NCBI RefSeq assembly: GCF_002312815.1
Contig: NZ_NKQJ01000005.1
Location: forward strand, 198,541 to 262,540
Direction: 5' to 3'
Source of the DNA: Agaribacterium haliotis
GTDB taxonomy: Bacteria > Pseudomonadota > Gammaproteobacteria > Pseudomonadales > Cellvibrionaceae
Length of the DNA: 64,000 nucleotides
Shown here: in pieces, positions 20,625-30,513 of the stretch
Layout: each line of letters begins with the position of its first letter
How positions within the stretch are numbered: the stretch's first letter is position 1
Notes under the pieces: generated by a model
The model's input: only the letters and a program-made list of their open reading frames with translations
Database searches by the model: none
What the model was told of the DNA's origin: nothing
Translations under genes and position numbers: made by a program

Positions 20625-21647
20625 AGCAGGATCAAAAGCCGCGTTGACATCTTTAATTAATGCCGGGCCGCGATAAATAAAGCCGCTATAAACTTGCAAT
20701 AAATCAGCGCCCGCATCAATCTTGGCTTTGGCATCGTCAGCATTTTCAATGCCGCCGACACCGATAATCGGCATAGCTTCACCTAAGTACGAGCGCAATT
20801 TGGCGATCACTTCCGTGCTCATTTGCGTCAGTGGTTTGCCGCTTAAGCCACCGGCCTCATCAGCAAATTTATGTCCGGAGACGGCACTGCGCGACACCGT
20901 CGTATTGGTCGCAATCACCCCATCCATTTGATACTTCTGCAAGGTATCGGCAATAAACTTTAAACCTTCGTCATCGGTATCTGGTGCAAGTTTTACTGCA
21001 ATCGGAACTTTTTTACTGTAATCATCGGCAAGCTGCTTGGCTTTGTCGGCAATACCTGCGATAAGGCGATCGAGCGCGTCACCAAACTGCAAGCCGCGAA
21101 GCCCCGGCGTGTTCGGACTGCTGATATTGATTGCGATGTAATCTGCGACGTCGTAAACCTTATCCATACAGGTTTGGTAATCGCTGAGCGCATCTTCATC
21201 GGCGGTCAGCTTGTTTTTACCGATATTAATGCCGAGCACGCCATCAAAACGGCGATGATTGCGCACCTGATTAACCAGGTAGTCGACACCTTTATTGTTA
21301 AAGCCCATGCGATTAATAATCGCCTGGTGCTCGGGCAGGCGAAACAGTCGCGGCTGCTCATTGCCAGCCTGCGCAACGGGCGTTACCGTGCCAATTTCAA
21401 TAAAACCAAAACCCAAACCGCCCAGGGCATTAAAGTGATCGCCGTTTTTATCCATGCCCGCCGCCAAGCCGACCGGATTTGGAAACTGCAAACCCATAAC
21501 GGTTTTTTTGTTGGCGCGAAAGCTGGGTTTTAATAAACCAATTAATTTGAGGCGCTCTGATGCGGACATCATGTCCAAAGACACCTCGTGGGCGGTTTCT
21601 GGATCAAGCAGGAACAACATACGACGCGCTACATCATAAAGACTCAT
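20619..21647 (-). CDS. pyrD: Dihydroorotate dehydrogenase (quinone), class 2
   Basis: A 342-residue FMN enzyme that oxidises dihydroorotate to orotate in pyrimidine synthesis, passing electrons to quinone at the inner membrane. An amphipathic N-terminal membrane-association region (residues 1-35) identifies class 2. Conserved motifs include NPVGLAAGMDKNGD, the substrate/FMN loop INISSPNTPGLRGLQ, IAVKLAPD, and the phosphate-binding end IIGVGGIENADDA with LQVYSGFIYRGP. Length fits E. coli PyrD (336). It lies 50 bp after the DUF2835 gene in a probable three-gene unit led by NAD-GDH. Confidence 0.96.
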   Translation of the reverse strand: MSLYDVARRMLFLLDPETAHEVSLDMMSASERLKLIGLLKPSFRANKKTVMGLQFPNPVGLAAGMDKNGDHFNALGGLGFGFIEIGTVTPVAQAGNEQPRLFRLPEHQAIINRMGFNNKGVDYLVNQVRNHRRFDGVLGINIGKNKLTADEDALSDYQTCMDKVYDVADYIAINISSPNTPGLRGLQFGDALDRLIAGIADKAKQLADDYSKKVPIAVKLAPDTDDEGLKFIADTLQKYQMDGVIATNTTVSRSAVSGHKFADEAGGLSGKPLTQMSTEVIAKLRSYLGEAMPIIGVGGIENADDAKAKIDAGADLLQVYSGFIYRGPALIKDVNAAFDPAA

Positions 21648-21697
21648 AAGCTAAAACTCGGCTGAAAATTTGGCGCAAAGCATAGCTGATGCAAGGC

Positions 21698-21916
21698 TTA
21701 GAGTCGACGAATCTGGATCAACTTTGAGTTGTTATCAACCTGCAGCTCAAAACTGCCATCGATGCCCGAGTGGGTGACAAAGGGGCGCAACACTGACGCA
21801 GGAAACTGCAGCCGCCGACCACTGCGATCGAGCACCGATACTAGTTTGGCGCTACCTTCGTACATGCGCAGATACTGCTCGGCGCTAATATGCATATCGA
21901 CAAAATAACATCTCAT
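21698..21916 (-). CDS. DUF2835 domain-containing small protein
   Basis: A 72-residue protein with the DUF2835 pattern: an opening Y-F-x-x-x-x-ISAEQYLRMYEG, then SGRRLQFPASVLRPFVTH and a closing GIDGSFELQVD. I know this family as a small conserved protein in Pseudomonas and relatives, often beside the NAD-glutamate dehydrogenase gene, as here (7 bp after its stop). Its function is not known. Placement between NAD-GDH and pyrD suggests co-transcription. Confidence 0.82.
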   Translation of the reverse strand: MRCYFVDMHISAEQYLRMYEGSAKLVSVLDRSGRRLQFPASVLRPFVTHSGIDGSFELQVDNNSKLIQIRRL

Positions 21917-21923
21917 ATCAGCG

Positions 21924-24900
21924 TTAGCGGTGCACGGTTACCTGAACCAAGTCGTTTAATTCGCGCAGCGCCACCGAAAACATGGCCGAATCAACCCGAC
22001 TGCTCGCCTCAACCTTGCTAACCATGCTGCGCCACCTGCTTATCATGGCCTGATTGCTCTCAAGCCACGCACCCAGGCGCTCGCCAACGCTGCCCTCATA
22101 GCGCTCGGATAGCAGGCAGGTACTTAATTTGCGCAGCTGCGCCTCAAGATCGTCAATATAGGCCTCGCGTGCACTGGCCTGCCAAAAGTTATCAACCTTC
22201 ATTTGTGCCAGCTGGTTGGCAAACCAGTCGAGCTTGAGCTCGTGCATCAATACGGTAAAACTTTCAACACAGCGCTCGATCGCCGCGCCACTGCAGTTCG
22301 ATACCTCGACCACACCCAGGCCGCTAAACAAGTTATCTGGCATGACCATGCTGTCGATCCACTCGTCAGCGAGCCCCTGGGCCTTTAATTCGTCGCTGCG
22401 TTTTTGCCAAAGCTCAGCATAGCTTTGCGGCAACAAGCTGGCGACGCAATTTTGCGCCTGCTTAAGCTTGGCTTTAAAAGCACTGACTTCTTTTTCGACA
22501 TCGAGCCCACCGCGGCGATTTTTCAAGAACCAGGAGCTGGCGCGGCGCACCCGGCGCATCAACGTCGCCAACAGTTCGTGTTGCAGCGAAGCCTCAACGC
22601 TGTAATCGAGCGAGGCAACATAGGCAAAAAAGTCCTCCATACAAAAAACTTCGCGAGCAATCACATAGGCGCGCACAACCTCTTCGGCCGAACTTCCAGA
22701 TATTTCCGCCAGGCGATAAAACGCGGTGATGCCCAGGCGATTAATTAAATCGTTAGCCAGCTGCGTGGCAATTATTTGCGCTCGCAACTTGTGATGTTTT
22801 ATTTGTTCCGCGTAATCATCGTGTAAGCGCTCGGGAAACAAATTAAACAGTGAACGCGCACAATATGCATCGTCGGCAATATCGGACTCAACCAGGGCCT
22901 CTTTTAGCTGCACCTTGGCATAAGAGATTAATACCGCAAGTTCCGGCCTGTACAATCCCTGTTCGGCGGCGCTGCGCTCGGCAAGCTGCTCATCACTGGG
23001 CAAGTACTCAAGCGAGCGATTTAACCTGCCCTGCTCTTCAAGGTGTTTGATAAAGCGTCGATATTCATTGCCTCGTATCACCGCATATTGTTCGGCAATG
23101 CTCAGCGCCAGGGTTTGTTTGTAGTTGTTGTTAAGTACCAGGCGACTGACATCGTCGGTCATCGCCTCGAGCAGTGCGTTGCGCTGCTTGACGGTTAGAT
23201 CGCCGTTGGCCACCTGAGCGTCAATCAGAATTTTGATATTTACTTCGTGATCGGAGCAGTCAACGCCGGCGGCGTTATCTATAAAGTCGGTGTTGCAGGC
23301 GCCACCGTTAGCGGCAAATTCTATGCGCCCTAATTGTGTTAACCCGAGATTGCCGCCCTCGCCAAACACCTCGCAGCGCAATTCGCTGCCATTAACACGC
23401 ACGGCGTCGTTGGTTTTATCGCCAACATCGGCGTGGGTCTCGGCCTCGCTTTTGACATAGGTGCCAATCCCACCGTTCCAAATCAGTTGAACTTGCGCCT
23501 TTAACAACGCGTGAATCAACTGCGTGGGCGTCAAGCGCGTTGCATTACACGCAATTAAATTTCGTATTTCCGGGCTGAGCTCAATAAATTTTTCACTGCG
23601 CCGCCAGACACCGCCGCCTTGAGAAATAAGTGTTTTATTGTAGGCATCCCAGCCCGAGGCGCTGGCTGCAAACAGCCGCTGGCGCTCAGCAAAAGACTGC
23701 TCGGCATCCGGCGCCGGGTCGATAAATATATGCAGATGATTAAAGGCCGCCAACAGGCGAATTTTGTTTGATAGCAGCATGCCGTTGCCAAACACATCGC
23801 CACCCATATCGCCAATACCAATCACACTGAATTCATCGCGCTGGGTGTGCAGACCCTTTTCCCGAAATAAACGTTGAACGGACACCCAGGCGCCGCGCGC
23901 AGTAATGCCCATGGCTTTGTGGTCATAGCCCTGACTGCCGCCGGACGCAAAGGCATCGCCGAGCCAGTGTTTTTTCTCGGCGGAAATTTCATTGGCGATA
24001 TCACTGAAGCTTGCCGTGCCCTTGTCGGCTGCCACCACCAGATAGGCATCGTCGCCGTCGCGGCAGACAACCTGCTCGGGCCTGTGTATCTCGGTGTCGA
24101 TTAGGCTGTCGGTTAAATCGAGCAAGGCGCGAATAAAAAGCTGGTAACAGGCGATGCCCTCTTTCATAAATGCAGCGCGGTCTTTTGTTTGCGCCAGCTG
24201 TTTGGCAACAAAACCGCCTTTGGCTCCACTTGGCACAATAACAGCGTTTTTAACCTGCTGCGCTTTGACAAGGCCCAGCACCTCGGTGCGATAATCCTCG
24301 TTGCGATCTGACCAGCGAAGCCCCCCGCGCGCTACTTTTGAGCTGCGCAGATGCACACCTTCCACCCGCGCCGAATAAACAAAAAACTCGTAAGCGGGCC
24401 TGGGCTCGGGTAAGTCACTGATCGTTTGCGGCTCAAACTTCAGCGCAATATAAGGCGCGTGGGCACCGCGGTTATCGCGCTGATAAAAGTTGGTTCGCAA
24501 AGTCGCCTGAGTAAACTCTAGATAACGCCTAAATACCTGCTCCTGACTCAACACCGAGACCTCGTCGAGGCCAAGCTCAATCGATTCGATCAAGCTTAGG
24601 GCTTGTTTGCTTAGCCCCTCGCCTGCGGATGCGGCTTGAGCCTGCGCGGGGTTAAAAATCAGCTCAAATAAATGAATCAACTCGCGGGTGAGCTTTGGGT
24701 AAGCAACCAGAGTGTCGGCGATATAATCCAAGCTCAACTTGAACAATGTTTGTTTCATGTAGTTTGCGTAAGCGCGCAGCAAATTTACTTGCCGCCAGTC
24801 GAGCTCTGCGGCAACAACCAGGCGGTTAAAACCATCGCTGTCGATCTGCTTTTGCCAGGCGAACTTAAAACACTGCTCAAATTTTTGTTTAATCGCTTTG

Positions 24901-26774
24901 ACGTCCAGCTCAATATCAAGCGCTGGCACCAGGGTGAAATCGTGAATCCAATAACAGAGCTCAGCGCCTTTGTTAATTAAAAAAGGCTCTTCTCCAAGTA
25001 CGCGAAGCCCCATTGTCTCAAGTATCGGAATAACATCGGATAGCTCCAGCATATCGCGCAGGTGAGCCACGCGAAATTTTAGATTTTTGTTATCAAAACC
25101 CTGAGACTGGGCAAGACTCATGGCTATTTCGCCCGGCGCTGTCAGCGTTTCAAAACTTATAATATCCTCAACCGCAACCCGCGCATCGTAGCTATCTTGA
25201 TACGACTGGCTAAACGCATCGCCCCAGTCTTTATATAACTTCAGCGCTTTGGCCTCACCGAAGCGCTCATCGAGCGCGCGCCGAAAATGCTCCTGCCAGC
25301 CGTGGCACAGCTCGATAATTTGCTGTTCGAGCTCATCGACGCTGAAATCTTGGTAGTGCTTATCTTTTAAGCGAAAAACAATGTGCGCGCGCGCGTGCTT
25401 GGATTCAGAAAAAAAAGTTGTTGAATCAATATCAGCCGAACCGAGCCGCTCGCCAATTAAGTTTTGAATCTGAAGGCGCAAACGGGTTGTATATAATTCG
25501 CGCGGAACATAGACCAGGCAGGACACAAATTGACCAAAGGCATCGGCGCGTATTAACAAACGAATAATGTCGCGCTCGTTGAGCTCGGTAATTTTTTTAA
25601 GGCTTTGGTAGAGCTCTTCGGGTTTAGCCTGAAATAGCTCATCTTTCGGGTGAAGTTCAATACAGCGCTGCAGCCGCTTGCCATCGTGCGACTTTGGGTT
25701 TAAGCCGCTGCGCTTGAGTACATAGTCGACGCGCTGGCGCAAGATCGGAATTTGCTTCGGCGACAGCGACGACACCGCATAAGTATAAAACCCTAAAAAG
25801 CGGCGCTCACCACAAACACGCCCTTCGGCGTCGTACTTTTTAACAACAACATAATCCGGATAGACGTGACGGTGCACGGTCGCACGCGTGCGTGATTTGG
25901 AAAAACACAGAACCTCATCACCTTTATAAAAATCGCTGGCACCAAGCACAAACTGCATCGCCGGCGTGCACACTGAGTCACAATCAATCACTTTAAAGAT
26001 ACCGAGCCGGGCGGCGGCATCTTCCACCAGCACCCGCCCCTCAACTTGCCCCGGCGTATCCGGATCACCCTCAAAGCTCAAATCCCGATAGCCGAGAAAG
26101 GTAAAATGCGAATTTTTTAACCAGCGCAAAAACGCAATGCTTTCGTGCTCAAGCCCGTGCGCTTCCAATTCCTCAATACATTGATTTAGCTTGTCAACCA
26201 TCGCCGGATAATCACCCACCACTGCCGCCACATCTGCCGCCGAGGCAAGTAGGCGCTGCTCTAGTTGCTTTAAATCCGCCGCATCGGCAATGGCACTGAT
26301 TTCAAAATACGCAAGTGTTTCGGCGCGTTCGCTGGCGTCACTGTCAGCGTCCAGCAGTAAATCACCGCGCTTATTGCGCTGCAGGGTCACAATGCGACTG
26401 CTGGCAATGTGAATGCCGAGCTCGCACTGCTCAAAAACCATACGCAGCGAATCGACTAAAAACGGATAGTCATCGCTATTAAATAACACCACCGTGCGCG
26501 CACAGACCCAACCGTCATCCTGTAAATTCGGGTTATACACTTGGCAGCTTGGCAAACCGGGCTGCCGATCTGAAACAAAATGATATATATTCAGCAGCGC
26601 GTGACGCAGATCATTGAGCGGGCGACCGAGCCAATCGGCAAGTGGAAAATTCTCAAGCATTAGCGCAGCCCAGCTTAATTCGAGCGCCTGCTTGCGATTT
26701 TCGCCTGGGCTCAATTGGCCGAGCTCAGATAATAAAAGGCGCTTGTCGTCTAAATGTTTGTGCGCAAGTTCCAC
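21924..26774 (-). CDS. gdhB: NAD-specific glutamate dehydrogenase, 180-kDa class
   Basis: A 1616-residue enzyme of the large NAD-GDH class, which deaminates glutamate to 2-oxoglutarate. The N-terminal half carries ACT-like regulatory segments. The catalytic domain begins near residue 790 with KVARGGLRWSDRNEDYRTEV and the lysine-containing segment VKNAVIVPSGAKGGFV. It continues through the NAD-binding region (GIGDMGGDVFGNGMLLS). A helical C-terminal domain follows. Length is nearly that of Pseudomonas GdhB. The start is GTG at 26774, supported by CTGGAG six nucleotides upstream. It is divergent from the MoxR operon. Confidence 0.95.
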   Translation of the reverse strand: MELAHKHLDDKRLLLSELGQLSPGENRKQALELSWAALMLENFPLADWLGRPLNDLRHALLNIYHFVSDRQPGLPSCQVYNPNLQDDGWVCARTVVLFNSDDYPFLVDSLRMVFEQCELGIHIASSRIVTLQRNKRGDLLLDADSDASERAETLAYFEISAIADAADLKQLEQRLLASAADVAAVVGDYPAMVDKLNQCIEELEAHGLEHESIAFLRWLKNSHFTFLGYRDLSFEGDPDTPGQVEGRVLVEDAAARLGIFKVIDCDSVCTPAMQFVLGASDFYKGDEVLCFSKSRTRATVHRHVYPDYVVVKKYDAEGRVCGERRFLGFYTYAVSSLSPKQIPILRQRVDYVLKRSGLNPKSHDGKRLQRCIELHPKDELFQAKPEELYQSLKKITELNERDIIRLLIRADAFGQFVSCLVYVPRELYTTRLRLQIQNLIGERLGSADIDSTTFFSESKHARAHIVFRLKDKHYQDFSVDELEQQIIELCHGWQEHFRRALDERFGEAKALKLYKDWGDAFSQSYQDSYDARVAVEDIISFETLTAPGEIAMSLAQSQGFDNKNLKFRVAHLRDMLELSDVIPILETMGLRVLGEEPFLINKGAELCYWIHDFTLVPALDIELDVKAIKQKFEQCFKFAWQKQIDSDGFNRLVVAAELDWRQVNLLRAYANYMKQTLFKLSLDYIADTLVAYPKLTRELIHLFELIFNPAQAQAASAGEGLSKQALSLIESIELGLDEVSVLSQEQVFRRYLEFTQATLRTNFYQRDNRGAHAPYIALKFEPQTISDLPEPRPAYEFFVYSARVEGVHLRSSKVARGGLRWSDRNEDYRTEVLGLVKAQQVKNAVIVPSGAKGGFVAKQLAQTKDRAAFMKEGIACYQLFIRALLDLTDSLIDTEIHRPEQVVCRDGDDAYLVVAADKGTASFSDIANEISAEKKHWLGDAFASGGSQGYDHKAMGITARGAWVSVQRLFREKGLHTQRDEFSVIGIGDMGGDVFGNGMLLSNKIRLLAAFNHLHIFIDPAPDAEQSFAERQRLFAASASGWDAYNKTLISQGGGVWRRSEKFIELSPEIRNLIACNATRLTPTQLIHALLKAQVQLIWNGGIGTYVKSEAETHADVGDKTNDAVRVNGSELRCEVFGEGGNLGLTQLGRIEFAANGGACNTDFIDNAAGVDCSDHEVNIKILIDAQVANGDLTVKQRNALLEAMTDDVSRLVLNNNYKQTLALSIAEQYAVIRGNEYRRFIKHLEEQGRLNRSLEYLPSDEQLAERSAAEQGLYRPELAVLISYAKVQLKEALVESDIADDAYCARSLFNLFPERLHDDYAEQIKHHKLRAQIIATQLANDLINRLGITAFYRLAEISGSSAEEVVRAYVIAREVFCMEDFFAYVASLDYSVEASLQHELLATLMRRVRRASSWFLKNRRGGLDVEKEVSAFKAKLKQAQNCVASLLPQSYAELWQKRSDELKAQGLADEWIDSMVMPDNLFSGLGVVEVSNCSGAAIERCVESFTVLMHELKLDWFANQLAQMKVDNFWQASAREAYIDDLEAQLRKLSTCLLSERYEGSVGERLGAWLESNQAMISRWRSMVSKVEASSRVDSAMFSVALRELNDLVQVTVHR

Positions 26775-26907
26775 AATCGACTCCAGGTGTTTTACTTAAG
26801 TACTTGATATTCGTAAGATTTAACCCAATTAAAGCATAGCTCATTCAAGGAAACTTCCGTAGAGCCGCGCGGTCCAACCCCAACTCCAGATATAATGAAG
26901 GTAGAAA

Positions 26908-27870
26908 ATGAGTCCCGAGCCCAGCTTAAGCACATTAAAAACCTGGCTTAGTGAGCAAATTATTGGTCAGCAAAGTCTTGTTGAGCGATTGCTGATCGCC
27001 ATTATTGCAGATGGCCATTTACTTGTTGAAGGCGCGCCAGGCCTTGCCAAAACCCGGGCCATTAAATGTTTGGCCGACGGCATCGAAGGCGACTTCCACC
27101 GCGTGCAGTTTACCCCCGACCTGTTGCCTTCAGATATTACCGGCACCGACATCTACCGCCCGGAAACCGGCAGCTTTGAATTTCAACCAGGCCCTATTAT
27201 GCACAACCTCGTGCTCGCCGATGAGATCAACCGAGCGCCGGCAAAAGTTCAGTCGGCGCTGCTTGAAGCAATGGCTGAGCGCCAGGTTAGCGTCGGCAAA
27301 AAAAGCTACAAGCTGCCCGAGCTGTTTTTGGTAATGGCCACCCAAAACCCGATCGAGCAAGAAGGCACCTACCCCCTGCCAGAGGCCCAACTCGATCGTT
27401 TCCTTATGCACGTCAACGTCGACTTCCCCGACTTTGAGTCCGAGCGCGAAATTTTGCGCCTAAGCCGCCAAGAGGCCGGCCAGAGTAGTGCAAATAGTGT
27501 CAGTGAGTTGAGTCAACAGGCCATTAAAACACTGCGCCAGCGCGCGCTCGACTTACATATGGCCGACGCCGTTGAAGAATATATCGTCAGGCTCACCGAC
27601 GCTACGCGCAACGCCGAAAAGGTATCTGCTGAACTTGAAGCGGCACTTGAATTTGGTGTCAGCCCGCGCGCCACCATCGCGCTTGACCGCTGCGCCCGTG
27701 CCCACGCGCTGCTGAATGAGCAGGAATTTGTCAGCCCCGAAAACGTGCAGGCGGTTGTGCACGATGTATTTCGCCACCGCCTGATACTGAGCTTTGAAGC
27801 CGAGGCCCGCGGCGTCGATGCCGATGCGGTTATCGACCAACTTATTGAGCACGTGCCCTTAAGCTGTTAA
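26908..27870 (+). CDS. MoxR family AAA+ ATPase
   Basis: A 320-residue AAA+ chaperone-like ATPase. Walker A GAPGLAKT is at residues 42-49 and Walker B LVLADEINRAP at 101-111. A sensor-1 region (LFLVMATQNPIEQEGTYPLP) and the MoxR C-terminal lid (SPRATIALDRCARAHAL) follow. MoxR proteins act with von Willebrand A domain proteins to assemble or activate partners, and the following genes supply these. GAAGG about 7 nt before the ATG is a good ribosome site. It is the first gene of a six-gene operon and has a two-base gap to the DUF58 gene. Confidence 0.94.
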   Translation: MSPEPSLSTLKTWLSEQIIGQQSLVERLLIAIIADGHLLVEGAPGLAKTRAIKCLADGIEGDFHRVQFTPDLLPSDITGTDIYRPETGSFEFQPGPIMHNLVLADEINRAPAKVQSALLEAMAERQVSVGKKSYKLPELFLVMATQNPIEQEGTYPLPEAQLDRFLMHVNVDFPDFESEREILRLSRQEAGQSSANSVSELSQQAIKTLRQRALDLHMADAVEEYIVRLTDATRNAEKVSAELEAALEFGVSPRATIALDRCARAHALLNEQEFVSPENVQAVVHDVFRHRLILSFEAEARGVDADAVIDQLIEHVPLSC

Positions 27871-27872
27871 CT

Positions 27873-28880
27873 ATGGATACGAACAGTCAGGCACTTCGCG
27901 GTATCGTCGCCAATGCGGCAGAGCTGATTGAATTAAAAGCTTTTGCTGGCGATTTTTTAAGCGGTAAAGCCCGCCCTCGCTCGCGCAATTTAGCCGGCGC
28001 ACATGCCAGCCGGTCGCGCGGGCGCGGTATGAGCTTTGCCGAAGTTCGCCACTACCAGGCCGGAGACGATGTGCGCAACATCGATTGGCGTGTGACGGCA
28101 AGGACTCAGCGTACGCACACCAAACTGTTTGAGGAAGAAAAAGAGCGCCCGGTATTTGTGCTTGTCGACCAGCGCCAAAGCATGTTTTTTGGCAGCCGGG
28201 AACAGTTTAAATCCGTTTTTGCAGCCAAACTCGCTTGCCTCGCCGCTTGGGCAAGCCAGAATAAACACGACCGCATTGGTGCGCTGTTATTTAACGACCA
28301 TCAACAAATTGATCTTCGCCCACGCCAGGGAAAAAACGCCTGCCTGCATTTAATTAATAAGCTGGTTCAGCTAAATCAACACCTGTTTGAGCAAAAAGAC
28401 CAGGTGCGCTCCGACGCAGGCCTATCGCTGCAAACCATGCTCGAAGAAGTGCTGCGCATAAGCCGCCCGGGCTCGCTGATTTACGTAATCAGCGACTTCA
28501 ATGATTTTAATCGAGAGTGTGAGCGCGCCTTGGCGCTGCTGTCGCGCCACAATGAACTGCGTTTTTTACACGTCAGCGATCAACTCGAGCGCGAGCTACC
28601 CAAGAGCAACAGCGCCGCATTGATTAGCGACGGGTTGCAGCGTTTGCGCCTGGATTGCTCGTCAAAGCGCTTGCGCAGCAGCTATCGCCAAAGCTGGCTG
28701 ACACAATTAAAAGAGCTTGAAAATACCTGTATGCAATACCGCATTGACCTTCGTTTATTTTCCAGCGATCAGCGCCTTCAAGCTCAGCTGAGCCCCGCCC
28801 CCGGTCACACCGGCATCAAGCTTTCCGGGCTTGCTCACGGCAACAACAGCACAAACAAAGTCACGGCGGGGACACTATGA
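27873..28880 (+). CDS. DUF58 domain-containing protein
   Basis: A 335-residue protein with the DUF58 signature RHYQAGDDVRNIDWRVTART followed by THTKLFEEEKERPVFVLVD. A degenerate von Willebrand A fold runs onward, in which the metal-site motif reads DQRQSM. DUF58 proteins almost always follow MoxR genes and are thought to be part of its assembly complex. No membrane segment is seen, so it is probably cytoplasmic. The stop overlaps the start of the next gene as ATGA. Confidence 0.9.
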   Translation: MDTNSQALRGIVANAAELIELKAFAGDFLSGKARPRSRNLAGAHASRSRGRGMSFAEVRHYQAGDDVRNIDWRVTARTQRTHTKLFEEEKERPVFVLVDQRQSMFFGSREQFKSVFAAKLACLAAWASQNKHDRIGALLFNDHQQIDLRPRQGKNACLHLINKLVQLNQHLFEQKDQVRSDAGLSLQTMLEEVLRISRPGSLIYVISDFNDFNRECERALALLSRHNELRFLHVSDQLERELPKSNSAALISDGLQRLRLDCSSKRLRSSYRQSWLTQLKELENTCMQYRIDLRLFSSDQRLQAQLSPAPGHTGIKLSGLAHGNNSTNKVTAGTL

Positions 28881-29506
28881 TAGCGCTGCGTCATTTAATA
28901 GAAGTGATCGCGCAGGGCCTGGCGAAGATACATCAACCGAGCCTTGCAGCTGCGCAGCAACTACCAGCCGAACTGCAACAGCAGTTGTTAGCTCAACTAG
29001 AAGATATTCAACTACCTGAAAAAATCGGCTGGTGGCCGCCGAGCTGGCAGCAGCTAAGTTATTTAGCTGCTGCGCTTTGCGTGGTTGCACTCGTGCTTTT
29101 TTATTCTATTCGCCGGCAGCAAGCACTGCGTTATCAACGCCAGGCACTTGCAGAGCTTGCTGAGCTTAAGCAAAACCTGGATAAATTAAATTGCGAAACG
29201 GCGCTTCAGAACATTAATTCAATATTAAAGCGCTGCTGTCGCCACAGGGGCCAAAACCTGCGCTTAAGCTTATACGGTGAAGCTTGGTATCAAAGTTTGT
29301 GCGCAGATTTAAATCAAAGCCCAGCCGGCGACGATTGTCGTACATGGCAGGCACTGAGCTTAAACGGCACTGAAATGGCCAGTAACAACGCGGCGATCGT
29401 GCAATTTATATTGTTAGCCGAGCGCTGGCTCAAGCTCAAGCTTAAACATCAACACACAGCGCCACCAGGTGCGCTTCAACAGCAGCACATCGGAGGCACC
29501 CGCTGA
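28877..29506 (+). CDS. DUF4381 domain-containing membrane protein
   Basis: A 209-residue protein with one membrane helix near residues 55-78 (LSYLAAALCVVALVLFYSI), preceded by WWPPSWQQ, a typical lead-in of DUF4381 proteins. A cytoplasmic helical domain follows (LAELAELKQNLDKLN ... LKRCCRHRGQNLRLSLYGEAW). These proteins sit between DUF58 and VWA genes in MoxR/Bat-type operons of proteobacteria. Their molecular role is not established. Its TGA overlaps the next ATG (TGATG). Confidence 0.85.
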   Translation: MIALRHLIEVIAQGLAKIHQPSLAAAQQLPAELQQQLLAQLEDIQLPEKIGWWPPSWQQLSYLAAALCVVALVLFYSIRRQQALRYQRQALAELAELKQNLDKLNCETALQNINSILKRCCRHRGQNLRLSLYGEAWYQSLCADLNQSPAGDDCRTWQALSLNGTEMASNNAAIVQFILLAERWLKLKLKHQHTAPPGALQQQHIGGTR

Positions 29507-30513
29507 TGCAATTGCTCTGGCCCTGGTTTTTACTCGCCCTGCCGCTGCCGATATTCGCCTACCTGAAACTCAAAGCCTGTGACAGCGAAAACGCTTCACT
29601 GCGCGTGCCGTTTTTTAAACGCGCGCAAGCCGCGCAAGCTGACACGCAGCTTGCGCCGAATAATCGCAGCTTTTTTTCGACGCTTTGTTTAAGCCTGGCG
29701 TGGCTGTGTTTTGTGCTTGCACTTGCGCAGCCGGCGAAACTTGGTGAAGCCCTACAACTGCCCAGCAGTGGCCGCGATATGATGCTCGCTGTCGATATCA
29801 GCATGAGCATGCGCAAAGCCGACATGCGCATCCAGAATCGCAATGTTCAACGCATAAGTGTCGTTAAGTTTATACTCGAAGACTTTTTAACAAAACGCGA
29901 CGGCGACCGTATCGGCCTTATTCTATTTGGCAGCGGCGCCTACTTACAGGCACCGCTGACCTTTGATTTAAAAACCGTCAACCAGCTACTACAAGAAGCC
30001 AGCCTCGGCATAGCCGGCCCCGAAACGGCGATTGGCGATGCGATTGGCCTTGCAGTTAAACAACTAAAAGAGCGCCCAGAAAGCCAGCGAGTGCTTATTT
30101 TGCTTACCGATGGGAGCAACACCGCAGGTTCAATTGATCCCGAACAGGCGGCAAGGCTCGCGGCGCAGGCAAAAGTCAAAGTTCACACCATCGGTGTTGT
30201 ACCGCGAAGCTCACCTTATGCACTTAGAGAAAACAGAATCGATGAGCAGACCCTGCAGAATATCGCCGAACAAACCGGGGGGGGCTACTTCAGGGCGACC
30301 AACCCAAAAGAGTTGTTAGAGGTCTACGACGAGCTTAACAACATCGAAAAAATCGAGCTTGATGACAACCAGTACCGGCCACTGAACAATTATTTTTATT
30401 GGCCGCTGAGCTTGTCGCTGCTGTTATTGATGCTGCCTTCACTTAGCGCTTGGTTCGGGGGCGCAATAAATAAGGCGGGTACAAATATCAAGAAGCGCTC
30501 CGGGAACGCCTAA
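29506..30513 (+). CDS. VWA domain-containing membrane protein (BatA-like)
   Basis: A 335-residue protein with two N-terminal hydrophobic segments, a von Willebrand A domain and a C-terminal membrane helix (FYWPLSLSLLLLMLPSLSAWF). The metal-ion-dependent adhesion site is intact: DISMSM, later SLGIAGPETAIGDAIG with the threonine, and LLTDGSNTAG with the aspartate. This order matches BatA of the Bacteroides aerotolerance operon. It probably works in the membrane with the next VWA protein under control of the MoxR ATPase. One-base overlap with the next gene (TAATG). Confidence 0.9.
   Translation: MQLLWPWFLLALPLPIFAYLKLKACDSENASLRVPFFKRAQAAQADTQLAPNNRSFFSTLCLSLAWLCFVLALAQPAKLGEALQLPSSGRDMMLAVDISMSMRKADMRIQNRNVQRISVVKFILEDFLTKRDGDRIGLILFGSGAYLQAPLTFDLKTVNQLLQEASLGIAGPETAIGDAIGLAVKQLKERPESQRVLILLTDGSNTAGSIDPEQAARLAAQAKVKVHTIGVVPRSSPYALRENRIDEQTLQNIAEQTGGGYFRATNPKELLEVYDELNNIEKIELDDNQYRPLNNYFYWPLSLSLLLLMLPSLSAWFGGAINKAGTNIKKRSGNA

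Noticed and set aside
26891..26896. TATAAT box just before the MoxR gene
   Set aside because: It is only 12 bp from the ATG and has no -35 box at the right distance. Transcription from it would be leaderless, and AAGG there works better as a ribosome site.
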